A DNA stretch of 57,344 nt from an uncultured Bacteroidia bacterium (GTDB lineage Bacteria; Bacteroidota; Bacteroidia; Bacteroidales; F082): the NCBI GenBank assembly GCA_902769875.1, contig CACXQV010000011.1:1-57344 (forward strand), in the 5' to 3' direction. Position numbers and translations under genes: made by a program. The notes beneath the pieces are model-generated. The model did not search any database. It was given only the letters and a program-made list of their open reading frames with translations, and was not told the origin of the DNA. Shown one piece after another: positions 15,452-22,869 of the stretch (the first letter of the stretch is position 1; every line of letters begins with the position of its first letter).

Positions 15452-16834
15452 TCACTTTTTATTTATTCGTTTTTCTACCATTTCCACTACATCATGGTTA
15501 AAGCGCGAAGCACCTTGATACAAAGATTTCTCATACGCACCAAACTCACCAGTCCTTTCCGCATTTAATGCACCTTTCAATACAGTATCAGAAAAACTAC
15601 TAACAGATTTATTTAAGGGTTTACCGACATCGGAAAGAATATCTGTTAAGTTGGTGTATTTATTGAATAAGGTATTAATACTATTTTCCGCCTTAGTTAT
15701 ATATGGATCTATTGCTATCCCCACGGCATCCGTGGCATAAGTTTTAATCTTGTCCACAAATCCAGGGAGGTCTGCGTTCATAATAATGACAGCCATATCA
15801 CGAACTTCTTTAACGCCCCCCTCTAAATCGTTTAATGTTGAATTTAGGTTACTGAGTTGTTCGCTCCCAGGGATGGACACTCCAAATACATCTTTTATAT
15901 ATCTAGTACCATCTTCAGCACTCTGAAAAGTCCAAGCCCCGACTTGGTATGAAGCTATTATAGGATTATCAAGTAACGACTCTTTTTCATTTGTATTATC
16001 TACTACATTCTCTGGCACTAGTGTGTTTTTGGAAACACTCTGGTTCTTCGAAATTGAATCCATCTTGTGTTGGATCTTTTTCTCTCTCAAGTCGAGTCGA
16101 TGTTGGATTTCTTTTTGGCTTTTTTCCAAACTTTCGTCCCGTTGTTGGTTCATTATTCTTTCAGGGTCGATGGGCACAATCAATTCGTCGTCATCAGTGA
16201 CGTAGTTGTTTTCTTGGTCGAGGTAAACTTTGTCAATTCTGGGATAAAAAGTATACTCCCCGTCGCCTTCCTTTTTTTTGTCCCTTGCCAATACGGTGAC
16301 TTGGTTTTTGTATTGCTCATCATACAGATGGTCACCCGTCTTGATTCCTCGTCCTCCAACTGCATCATTGAAACTTTTGCTAAGGGCCGCCAGTTTGATT
16401 TCCAAATCCTCTCCCATGCTTGAAACCACATATGCTTCATTAGGGGCAAAATATGGCTCTCCAATGGCTGCGCTGCTGTATAGGCTTGCATTACTTTGGG
16501 ATCCTCCAATTCCATTTCCACTCACTCCACCGCCGCCAATGTTGCCACCGATGCAAGGTGAAGTCGTTATTCTAATATAACAGCCGCTATTTGAATAATT
16601 CGTAGTTGCAGCAGATCTTGCTGATTCACACTCTTCTATAGTGCCGAATGTTTTAGCGGCAAGATCGGTGGCCAACTGCTTTCGTACTTCCACTTCAAGT
16701 AAGGCCGAAAATCCTTGAAGATTGTCGCCCACACAATTATCATTATAACTCATGCTTGTAATGGAAAAATGCCATTGCGCATTAGCGGTAACGATACTGA
16801 TGATAAAAACAGTTAGTAATAGCAATTTTTTCAT
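15452..16834 (-). CDS. Secreted protein with coiled-coil segment, unknown function
   Basis: From ATG at 16834 (MKKLLLLTVF) the product has 460 residues; the longer frame to 16840 would need a TTG start. A signal peptide ends TANAQ (about 20). Residues about 25-115 carry four Cys and a Gly-rich stretch. Residues about 225-265 are charged coiled coil (SLEKSQKEIQHRLDLREKK). The C-terminal third is helical with no clear family. It is the first gene of the AT-rich run down to 11742. Confidence 0.6.
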   Translation of the reverse strand: MKKLLLLTVFIISIVTANAQWHFSITSMSYNDNCVGDNLQGFSALLEVEVRKQLATDLAAKTFGTIEECESARSAATTNYSNSGCYIRITTSPCIGGNIGGGGVSGNGIGGSQSNASLYSSAAIGEPYFAPNEAYVVSSMGEDLEIKLAALSKSFNDAVGGRGIKTGDHLYDEQYKNQVTVLARDKKKEGDGEYTFYPRIDKVYLDQENNYVTDDDELIVPIDPERIMNQQRDESLEKSQKEIQHRLDLREKKIQHKMDSISKNQSVSKNTLVPENVVDNTNEKESLLDNPIIASYQVGAWTFQSAEDGTRYIKDVFGVSIPGSEQLSNLNSTLNDLEGGVKEVRDMAVIIMNADLPGFVDKIKTYATDAVGIAIDPYITKAENSINTLFNKYTNLTDILSDVGKPLNKSVSSFSDTVLKGALNAERTGEFGAYEKSLYQGASRFNHDVVEMVEKRINKK

Positions 16835-16885
16835 TTTCAAATGCCCTAATTTGTCTCGGGCGCAACTTTTTTGTTGTTTTCAATC

Positions 16886-16920
16886 ACAGCAAAGCCCTCA
16901 ATGTTTGAGAGCTTTGCTGT
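16886..16920 (-). terminator. Hairpin between the small lipoprotein gene and the secreted-protein operon
   Basis: Arms ACAGCAAAGC-CTCAA and TTGAG-GCTTTGCTGT pair over 16 positions with one mismatch around a 3-base loop. The hairpin lies 28 bases after the stop of the lipoprotein gene. No strong T-run follows on the minus strand, so it may attenuate transcription or act at the RNA level. Confidence 0.55.
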
Positions 16921-16947
16921 TTGTAGGCAAACTGTGTTTTTGAGAAT

Positions 16948-17181
16948 TTACTGCTCGACACACTCCATGGTTTGAGTGATAGTCATGCCTTCAACCGTGG
17001 TCGTCGTGGTTGTGTTCAAATCACTACAGCTACCTTTCTCAATGGTAGCAGTAGTGTTAGTTACAGTTGGTCCAACATAGGGAATGTTTTGGGTCATTTT
17101 GCAGTTGCAGGTTTTTGCCTTACTGCATCCCATCATGACAAGCAGGGTTGTTGCAACTAAAAGAATAAGTACTTTTTTCAT
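16948..17181 (-). CDS. Small lipoprotein, unknown function
   Basis: The 77-residue product has a lipoprotein signal MKKVLILLV to LVMMGC (lipidated Cys about 19). The mature part has a Cys-x-Cys (TCNCK), two further Cys and Thr-rich runs. No family is recognised. The gene stands alone between hairpins. The gap up to 17413 has only the hairpin at 17362-17390. Confidence 0.7.
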   Translation of the reverse strand: MKKVLILLVATTLLVMMGCSKAKTCNCKMTQNIPYVGPTVTNTTATIEKGSCSDLNTTTTTTVEGMTITQTMECVEQ

Positions 17182-17361
17182 TTTGATGATTTTTAGGTTA
17201 ATCTTATGGCGAAATAAAGTCAGCGCTTGCCTAATCTCGCCAATCGAAAAGATGATTTATTGTGGTAATATTTGAAGGTCTATGCGCTGTTTATAATAGA
17301 CTTTTTTTCTGCTTTCTTGCCCAGTTATATCCCGTCAGGCGCATCGGTTATTAGATTGTAA

Positions 17362-17390
17362 AGGCCGCATTTTTTTTGGTTGTGCGGCCT
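17362..17390. other. Hairpin downstream of the 17414-18259 lipoprotein gene
   Basis: AGGCCGCA (17362-17369) pairs with TGCGGCCT (17383-17390) across a T-rich loop, 24 bases after the stop. It is probably a terminator-like structure, although the following minus-strand bases have no clear T-run. Confidence 0.5.
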
Positions 17391-17413
17391 CTACGATTAG
17401 AAAAAGTTACTGT

Positions 17414-18259
17414 TTATTTCAATTTTCCGTTTACGGTCAGATGCCTTAATCCGTTGTCGCCATAGGTTTCGGAATAGGAATTGCTGATGAGGAGCAAAAG
17501 GTTTTCTCCATCTTCCTTTTCGTTCATCACGGCAATCACCTCATCGTATGTTGCTGCTTCTTTGGCAGCAAAGATGTTGTATGTGCTTATTTTGTTGTTT
17601 TTATAGTTTTTAGGATTCTTTTTGATATCCTTAAACAAAGCGTCTTTGCCATCGTAAGTGTCAATCTCATCCCATTTCGATTGGTCAAAGAGATAAAGCG
17701 AAATCGAATCGTCGACTGGCAACAAACTAATGGTGTCAAGAGCTATGGCCACGCTATCAACAACCTTCGAGTCAAGCCATAGGAGGCCGTAATCGCCGAA
17801 ACCCGAAACAGAATCCAACCCGATTTGTTGCCAGACGAAAGCCTCTTCCATATCTTCCTGAACATGGATGTTGATGAAGGTTTCGCTCCAATTGTTGGAG
17901 GCATCGAATACGCGGCCTGCAATCCTCCAATCGCCTAATTCGATGAAGGTGTATTCTCCTTCTGCACGAAAACTGTCCTCGTTGTTGAGAAAATAAGTGG
18001 TGTCGTACACCCAATCTTGTCCGGGTTTTGCGACGAACACTTGGAATTTGACCAGTTTTGAGTTCGTTGCTGCGTTTGGAAATGCGTTAAACCCGAACTT
18101 TACTGTGGTTCCAATGAACAAGTGGTTTTCTCCTGTGGTAAATCCTTCTTCGGTCAGCATTGAAACCGAAGGGTTCTGATTATCCATTTTCTTGTTGCAT
18201 CCAATAAAAGAAGCACCGATTAGAAGACAAATGATGGCATTTCTGTAAATGTGTTTCAT
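17414..18259 (-). CDS. Lipoprotein of unknown function
   Basis: The 281-residue product has a lipoprotein signal with SFIGC (Cys about 21). Residues about 30-130 look like an immunoglobulin-like or PKD-type beta-sandwich (VKFQVFVAKPG, AGRVFDASNNWSETFINIHV). The rest, about 135-281, is mixed and unrecognised. It is probably anchored in the envelope. It begins the AT-rich block from its upstream side; 18260-18438 upstream shows nothing else. Confidence 0.65.
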   Translation of the reverse strand: MKHIYRNAIICLLIGASFIGCNKKMDNQNPSVSMLTEEGFTTGENHLFIGTTVKFGFNAFPNAATNSKLVKFQVFVAKPGQDWVYDTTYFLNNEDSFRAEGEYTFIELGDWRIAGRVFDASNNWSETFINIHVQEDMEEAFVWQQIGLDSVSGFGDYGLLWLDSKVVDSVAIALDTISLLPVDDSISLYLFDQSKWDEIDTYDGKDALFKDIKKNPKNYKNNKISTYNIFAAKEAATYDEVIAVMNEKEDGENLLLLISNSYSETYGDNGLRHLTVNGKLK

Positions 18260-18438
18260 AATGCGTTGAAATTTTGTTTGTTATTTGATACTATTGTTGC
18301 TATTATTCCTAATTGCAAAGAAAAGACTAATCGTCTAAACAAGCCTTGGTGCCTTGTGGTTGTTATTACCGCAATTTGTTGTTAGTTTTACCGCAATCAT
18401 AGAAGCCGATGTGTCTGGACATCGTAAAATGCCGTTTT

Positions 18439-18684
18439 TCAAATCCCGTTTCCGACGTTGGAAGCGTCGACTCTTATATGAAGCTGGGTTGATGCCTCGC
18501 CAAAAAAATCATGATGGAGCAACCGGCTGGCTCGCAGTACGAAGTCTGTGTCGAGATGCGGACGTGCAAGCAACTTGTACATATTGCTGCGGTCGCTGCC
18601 CATTTCCTTGGCAAACCATGCCACGCTGTAGCGTTGATTGCGCAATTCGCGGAGAATCATATTGCCGAAATGGATGTCGCTCAT
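18439..18684 (-). CDS. Small helix-turn-helix DNA-binding protein
   Basis: From MSDIHFGNMIL the product has 81 residues. A helix-turn-helix of the Cro/XRE-like Bacteroidota type is visible: LRELRNQRYSVAWFAKEMG, SDRSNMYKLL, then DTDFVLRASRLLHHDFF. It is probably a repressor of a nearby gene; the ATPase cassette and the small membrane ORF are the nearest candidates. Longer frames to 18870 or 18910 have no coding character before this Met. Confidence 0.75.
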   Translation of the reverse strand: MSDIHFGNMILRELRNQRYSVAWFAKEMGSDRSNMYKLLARPHLDTDFVLRASRLLHHDFFGEASTQLHIRVDASNVGNGI

Positions 18685-18803
18685 AGTCAAGCCGTCCGTC
18701 TTTCTTTGTGTGGCAGACTCCCCGATGCCCTGGTTTTGTTGTTGTGTTTCGTTGGAACATAAAGAAAAAAGCGCGGGAATCCTGTCTTTGCTTATCCCGC
18801 CAT

Positions 18804-18914
18804 TCAGGCTCTCGCATTGCCTTTCCGCCAAAGATAAGCAATACCGAAGCCCACGCCCACGATGACACACAATATATAAATAAAGGTGTCGTCGGTGTCA
18901 TGGACGCCAACCAT
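18804..18914 (-). CDS. Possible 36-residue single-pass membrane protein
   Basis: Reading the minus strand from the ATG at 18912-18914 gives 36 codons and a TGA. The start is MVGVHDTDDT, followed by one hydrophobic segment (FIYILCVIVGVGFGIAYLW) and a basic tail RKGNARA. The frame stays open about 24 codons upstream without an ATG, so the true start may be earlier. A TAATTTTG box lies 120 bases upstream, and the HTH gene follows 119 bases downstream. No family is recognised. Confidence 0.42.
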   Translation of the reverse strand: MVGVHDTDDTFIYILCVIVGVGFGIAYLWRKGNARA

Positions 18915-19033
18915 TGCCTTATCGTGTGGCGGAATGAATTTGCGAGATTCGAATGGCCGCAGATAAAACGTCAGTCTAACGTCTTCTCAATATGTTTGTC
19001 GCCTCCAAAATGGATTTCGGATAAACGACTTTG

Positions 19034-19041
19034 CAAAATTA
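19034..19041 (-). promoter_or_regulatory. -7 box upstream of the small membrane ORF and HTH gene
   Basis: The minus strand reads TAATTTTG then CAAAG, a match to TAnnTTTG. It would produce a leader of about 110 bases before the 36-codon ORF. Confidence 0.5.
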
Positions 19042-19113
19042 CATTGTTTTTGAAATTCAGCCTCGTTTTTGGACAAAAAAAGTCTTTTTTCTGCTTTTCA
19101 GAAATCGAAATAT

Positions 19114-19168
19114 GCCTTCAACTCTGCGGAATCTATCAAAAAAAAGCACTTTCCGCAGAGTTGAAGGC
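19114..19168. repeat. Hairpin direct repeat, downstream copy, ATPase gene 3
   Basis: Perfect 18-base arms GCCTTCAACTCTGCGGAA (19114-19131) and TTCCGCAGAGTTGAAGGC (19151-19168) enclose a 19-base loop with eight A. The 50-base core 19116-19165 matches 20641-20690 with a single difference. It starts 15 bases after the minus-strand stop at 19183 and could also terminate transcription. Confidence 0.95.
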
Positions 19169-19182
19169 ACTTTTTTTGGGGA

Positions 19183-20601
19183 TTATGTCTTGAATAAATC
19201 TTCTAAAGTGATGATATTCTGGAAGATGCTTGAATATTCGTTTTTCTTCAGGCCTTTGGCCGAAATCAGCACCAAATGGATGGCCTTGTCGGAGCGGATT
19301 TCTTCGGATAGTCGGGCAATTTTCGTCTCCAAATTCGATTCTTCGTCGGCGTTTACCGTGAAAGGCTCTTTCGTGAACTTGATTTCGCAAAGGTTGATGA
19401 CTCCATCGGTGCGGTCGATGACCAAATCGACTTGCGCGCCGGTTTCGGTCGTTTTGCTCGGAACGCTGCGCCACGAATAGAAAGCGGTGGAGATGCCCGA
19501 AATGCCCAAGGCACGAAGGATTTGCTCCTCGTGGGCGAAACACACCCGCTCGAAGGCCAAGCCGCACCAATTGTAATATAGCGGCGCGTTTTGGTTCTCC
19601 GACCAGAAATGTTTGTCGGAGCGTATGTTTTCAGCGATGAATCTGAAATAGAACAAAGTGTATGGGTCAATCAGTTGAAACACAGCGTTTTTCTTCTTGA
19701 ATCCGATGCTGTTGTATTTCCTGATGAAACCGCAATATTCGAGTTCGGCGAGCACTTTGGTGAGTTTGCCGTTATCGTCCATGCCTTCCGCAACCAATTC
19801 CTCTCGGGTCATCCCGGCCTTCTTTTTGCCGAGGATGGTGATGGCTTGGATGTAGGCTTCGGGATTCTTGAACAGCGAGGCGTAAAGCGCGTCAAATTCG
19901 TTGTAAAGTTCTCCTTGCGGGTTGAAAATCAGGTCGTCGATGTTCTGTGCAAGGCTTTTCCGCCTGTCCAAAAACGACCAGTAATAGGGAATGCCGCCCA
20001 TAACCATATAAGCCTCAACGATTTGCCTACGGCTCATACCCAACTTGAAGGCTTTGGCGTAACGCTCACATTCCGAAAGGGTGAACGGCTGGATGAGGAT
20101 TTTTGCAGTCACCCGTCCGCGCAGCCCGCCGTGGTCTTTGATGAGTTTGTTGATGATCCACGAAGTGGCTGAACCGCAAACGATTAGAAGGATGTCTTTC
20201 CGCCCCGAAGCCCAACCGTTCCAAAAGTGTTCCAAAGCGGGAATGAAGCCTGAATGCAGGGTGTCCATCCAAGGCATTTCGTCTATGAAGATGACTTTTT
20301 TCTTCTCATCAGAAGCCTTGATGAGGTCTTTGAGCATGTCGAAGGCATCGAGCCAGTTTTTGGGGAGTTTCGGTTTGGCCATCCCCGCGTCGTGGAGCGA
20401 CGATTTCCATGCCGCCAACTGCCCTTTCATGTCGGTGCGGGCCACGCCTGCGTGCTCGAAGGTGAATTTGTAGCCAAAAGTTTCCCTGACGAAGAAGGTC
20501 TTGCCTACGCGCCGCCGACCGTAAACCGTCACAAATTGCGAATATTCAGACTGATACGCCCGAATCATCTTTTCTTTTTCGTGGGCTCTCCCAATGATCA
20601 T
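19183..20601 (-). CDS. AAA ATPase with C-terminal nuclease-like domain (ATPase_2/DUF234 type), ATPase 3
   Basis: The 472-residue product starts MIIGRAHEKEK. Walker A is GRRRVGKT (28-35), Walker B is VIFIDEMPW (about 104-112) and a CGSATSWI sensor-like stretch follows. The C-terminal domain has GAQVDLVIDR followed by CEIKFTK, the D...ExK pattern of PD-(D/E)XK folds. It shares most motifs and its exact length with ATPase 2 but is clearly diverged. The start at 20601 is chosen over 20664 because a TATTTTTG box lies between them. The gene sits between two nearly identical hairpin repeats. Its function is unknown. Confidence 0.88.
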   Translation of the reverse strand: MIIGRAHEKEKMIRAYQSEYSQFVTVYGRRRVGKTFFVRETFGYKFTFEHAGVARTDMKGQLAAWKSSLHDAGMAKPKLPKNWLDAFDMLKDLIKASDEKKKVIFIDEMPWMDTLHSGFIPALEHFWNGWASGRKDILLIVCGSATSWIINKLIKDHGGLRGRVTAKILIQPFTLSECERYAKAFKLGMSRRQIVEAYMVMGGIPYYWSFLDRRKSLAQNIDDLIFNPQGELYNEFDALYASLFKNPEAYIQAITILGKKKAGMTREELVAEGMDDNGKLTKVLAELEYCGFIRKYNSIGFKKKNAVFQLIDPYTLFYFRFIAENIRSDKHFWSENQNAPLYYNWCGLAFERVCFAHEEQILRALGISGISTAFYSWRSVPSKTTETGAQVDLVIDRTDGVINLCEIKFTKEPFTVNADEESNLETKIARLSEEIRSDKAIHLVLISAKGLKKNEYSSIFQNIITLEDLFKT

Positions 20602-20621
20602 CTTGTATGGATTTGATGCCG

Positions 20622-20629
20622 CAAAAATA
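20622..20629 (-). promoter_or_regulatory. -7 box of ATPase gene 3
   Basis: The minus strand reads TATTTTTG followed by CGG, 20 bases before the start at 20601 and 11 bases after the hairpin repeat. This is the same layout as ATPase 2. Confidence 0.62.
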
Positions 20630-20640
20630 GGAAAATAGTG

Positions 20641-20690
20641 CTTCAACTCTGCGGAATCTGTCAAAAAAAAGCACTTTCCGCAGAGTTGAA
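20641..20690. repeat. Hairpin direct repeat, upstream copy, ATPase gene 3
   Basis: This is the second copy of the 50-base core, at an offset of 1525 bases. Arms TTCAACTCTGCGGAA and TTCCGCAGAGTTGAA are intact, and the only difference from the other copy is one A/G in the loop. It lies immediately upstream of the promoter of ATPase gene 3. Confidence 0.95.
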
Positions 20691-20745
20691 TGGGTGTTTT
20701 TGAAAAATCTTTCCCTCAATTTTGGCAGTTTCAAGGGAATTTCCT

Positions 20746-20753
20746 TACCTTTG
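20746..20753 (+). promoter_or_regulatory. -7 box of elbB
   Basis: TACCTTTG matches TAnnTTTG, with TTTG at 20721-20724 as a possible -33 element 21 bases upstream. It lies 27 bases before the start at 20780 and inside a longer ORF, supporting the shorter start. Confidence 0.65.
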
Positions 20754-20779
20754 CCTCAAATATCAAAATCAATCGAACT

Positions 20780-21445
20780 ATGAAAAAATTTGCAGTAATC
20801 TTAGCGGGCTGCGGTCGCAAGGACGGCAGCGAAATCAACGAGGCCATCACCCTTTTGCTCTCCATCGAGCAGCATCATTGTGAATACCAGTGCTTTGCGC
20901 CCAATCGCCCTCAAACCGAGGTCATCGACCACCTGACCGATGAGAAAGTGGCCGAGGAGCGCAACATCCTCACCGAGGCCGCACGCTTGGCGCGTAGTCA
21001 GGTGAAGCCCATCGAGGAATACAAGGCCGCCGATTATGATGGTCTGCTGTTCAGCGGCGGTTACGGCGTGGCCAAGAACTTGTGCGATTATGCCTACAAA
21101 GGTGCCGAAATGGAAGTGAAGCCCGATGTGGCCCGTGCCATCGTCGAGACGCGCGAGGCCAACAAACCCATCGGAGGAATGTGCATTTCGCCCGTGATGT
21201 TCGCCAAGCTGTTGCCTGGCGTTTGCGTCACCTTGGGCAACGAGGGCACGCCTGATGCCGACAACATCCGCGCCATGGGTGCCTTCCATGTGCAAACCGA
21301 AAACGGTGATGTGTGTGCCGACAACGAAATGCTGGTCTTCACCACGCCTGCCTATATGCTCAATGCCACCATCAAGGATGTGTACGATGGCGCCTACAAT
21401 TTGGTGGAATCCATCATCGACACATTAGACGGGAAACGCGACTAA
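20780..21445 (+). CDS. elbB: ElbB-type DJ-1/PfpI family glyoxalase-like protein
   Basis: The 221-residue product starts MKKFAVILAGCGRKDGSEI, the typical ElbB beginning. It has the class I glutaminase-like fold with LLFSGGYGVAKNLCDYA (about 94-110) and GGMCISPVMFAKLL (about 133-146), which carries the nucleophile-elbow Cys. ElbB has glyoxalase activity in E. coli and was once linked to isoprenoid synthesis; the physiological role is unsettled. It is a stand-alone gene. The gap 21446-21684 holds a terminator and nothing else recognised. Confidence 0.9.
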   Translation: MKKFAVILAGCGRKDGSEINEAITLLLSIEQHHCEYQCFAPNRPQTEVIDHLTDEKVAEERNILTEAARLARSQVKPIEEYKAADYDGLLFSGGYGVAKNLCDYAYKGAEMEVKPDVARAIVETREANKPIGGMCISPVMFAKLLPGVCVTLGNEGTPDADNIRAMGAFHVQTENGDVCADNEMLVFTTPAYMLNATIKDVYDGAYNLVESIIDTLDGKRD

Positions 21446-21617
21446 GTAACGCTTAAAAAATAAGGTGTAACGTTAATTGAAAATTAAAAGGGAGGTAAAG
21501 GGGACAATACATTTTGCAACAATGCTGTAGACAAACGCATTGTCCACTTTAACTGCCACTTTTACTTCTCATTGTTATATGTTATTTTTTTACTATCACT
21601 AAGTTCGGTTTGAGCCT

Positions 21618-21659
21618 CAAAAAAGTCAGAGAGCGGCCCATCCGAGTCGCTCTCTTTTC
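21618..21659. terminator. Terminator between elbB and the Ser/Asn/Gly-rich gene
   Basis: AGAGAGCG (21628-21635) pairs with CGCTCTCT (21648-21655). On the minus strand the hairpin is followed by a run of six T, fitting termination of the gene ending at 21685. On the plus strand it is followed by TTTCG, so it may also serve elbB. Confidence 0.7.
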
Positions 21660-21684
21660 GTTTATGTTGTTTTTGCCGTTGGGC

Positions 21685-22797
21685 TTATCTGTTGCCGCGA
21701 CCTGTGTTGCTGCCGCCGTTGCCGCTGCGTGTGCTGCTCGAACCATTGTTTGAGCTGTTGCCGCGGGTGCTTGAGCTGCCGCTGGTTCCGCTGCTGCGTG
21801 AGTTGCTTGGGCTGCTGCTGACTCGACCGTTGCCGCTGGTGCCGTTGCCCGTGCGTCCGCTTGAGGTGCCACTGCTGTTGCTCGAGTTGGAGGTGCCGCT
21901 GCTGACTCGGCCATTGCCGTTACGGCTGTTGCCTGTGCGTCCGCTGGTGGAGGTGCCGGTGTTGTGGTTCGGCTTGGCGTTTCCGCTGTTCACCCTGCCG
22001 CTGTTGCTGCTCGTTCCTGAGGTGTTGCCTTTGCGCTTGCTCAGCGAGCCGGCGTTGGTGGGTGGTGCAGGCGGGTTGCTGTTGTTCGTGCCGTTATTGT
22101 AGCTGCCCGAGCTCATGCTGCCCCCGTTTGGGTTCGGCCTCACCGTGGCGGTTGGTGCCGGTTCGTTGCCGTTGGGTTTGGGCTCCGTGTTGTGCGTGGC
22201 CGGATAGCCGCCGTTGTTGTGATGGTAGCCATAGGTGTGGTGCATCGGGTCCATCGGGGGAGGGGGTGTGGCGGGGCCGTGGCCATGAGGCGGAGGCATC
22301 GGGGGACGGTAGCCGTCGTAGTAGAAGCGATAGGTGCCGGGGCGGCGGTAGGTGGTCACTCGCGGGCCGATGTTGATCACTACCCAAGGCTCGGTGCGAG
22401 GGCCATCCCAGTAGAAGCGGACAGGCTCAAAGTATTCGAAGGTGGTGAAGCTGTAGAGCTCGTGGCCTCTGGAGTAGTAAGGCATGATCGTGTAGACGAC
22501 GTGACGGTCGAAGTAGAGTGGAATCTCGACTGCGATTCTCTTGATGTGGCCGGGGCGCACTCTCACATATTTTTCGGCATCGAGGTACCCGTCGTCGGGA
22601 TAGAGGAAAAGGTTGATATGTCCCCTATAGGTGTAGTCGCCGATGTTCTCCACGTCATAATAGACCGTGATCGAGTTGTGGTTGTACACCATCACCGGCT
22701 GTGATACCAAGGCGAGTTCGGGCGGATAGTCGGCTGCTTTTGCTGCGATGAATCCCATTGCCAACAGGATGCTCATCAGGATGTTCTTGGCTTTCAT
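21685..22797 (-). CDS. Secreted protein with long Ser/Asn/Gly/Thr/Arg-rich tail
   Basis: The 370-residue product has a signal peptide ending AKAAD (about 22). An N-terminal beta domain (about 25-160) resembles a small immunoglobulin-like module (ITVYYDVENIGDYTYRGHINLF). A Pro/His/Tyr-rich linker follows (about 165-205). The C-terminal 150 residues are low complexity, with repeating SGTS, GNGRVSSG and SGRTGN units and regularly placed Arg. The tail is probably disordered and positively charged and could bind an acidic polymer or surface, but that is inference. No family is recognised. Confidence 0.7.
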   Translation of the reverse strand: MKAKNILMSILLAMGFIAAKAADYPPELALVSQPVMVYNHNSITVYYDVENIGDYTYRGHINLFLYPDDGYLDAEKYVRVRPGHIKRIAVEIPLYFDRHVVYTIMPYYSRGHELYSFTTFEYFEPVRFYWDGPRTEPWVVINIGPRVTTYRRPGTYRFYYDGYRPPMPPPHGHGPATPPPPMDPMHHTYGYHHNNGGYPATHNTEPKPNGNEPAPTATVRPNPNGGSMSSGSYNNGTNNSNPPAPPTNAGSLSKRKGNTSGTSSNSGRVNSGNAKPNHNTGTSTSGRTGNSRNGNGRVSSGTSNSSNSSGTSSGRTGNGTSGNGRVSSSPSNSRSSGTSGSSSTRGNSSNNGSSSTRSGNGGSNTGRGNR

Positions 22798-22869
22798 AGT
22801 TGCGATTTTTTAAAGGGTTGGACTTCTGTTTTGTTGTTCAACTTATCCTTTACCAAAATCGTGCCAAAG

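Noticed and set aside
18509-18910. 133-residue minus-strand frame spanning the HTH gene
   Set aside because: It reads the membrane ORF and the HTH gene in a wrong frame and gives no recognisable domain.
21582-21914. Ala-rich 110-residue minus-strand frame
   Set aside because: It is the Ser/Asn/Gly-rich gene read in another frame, and it runs through a terminator hairpin.
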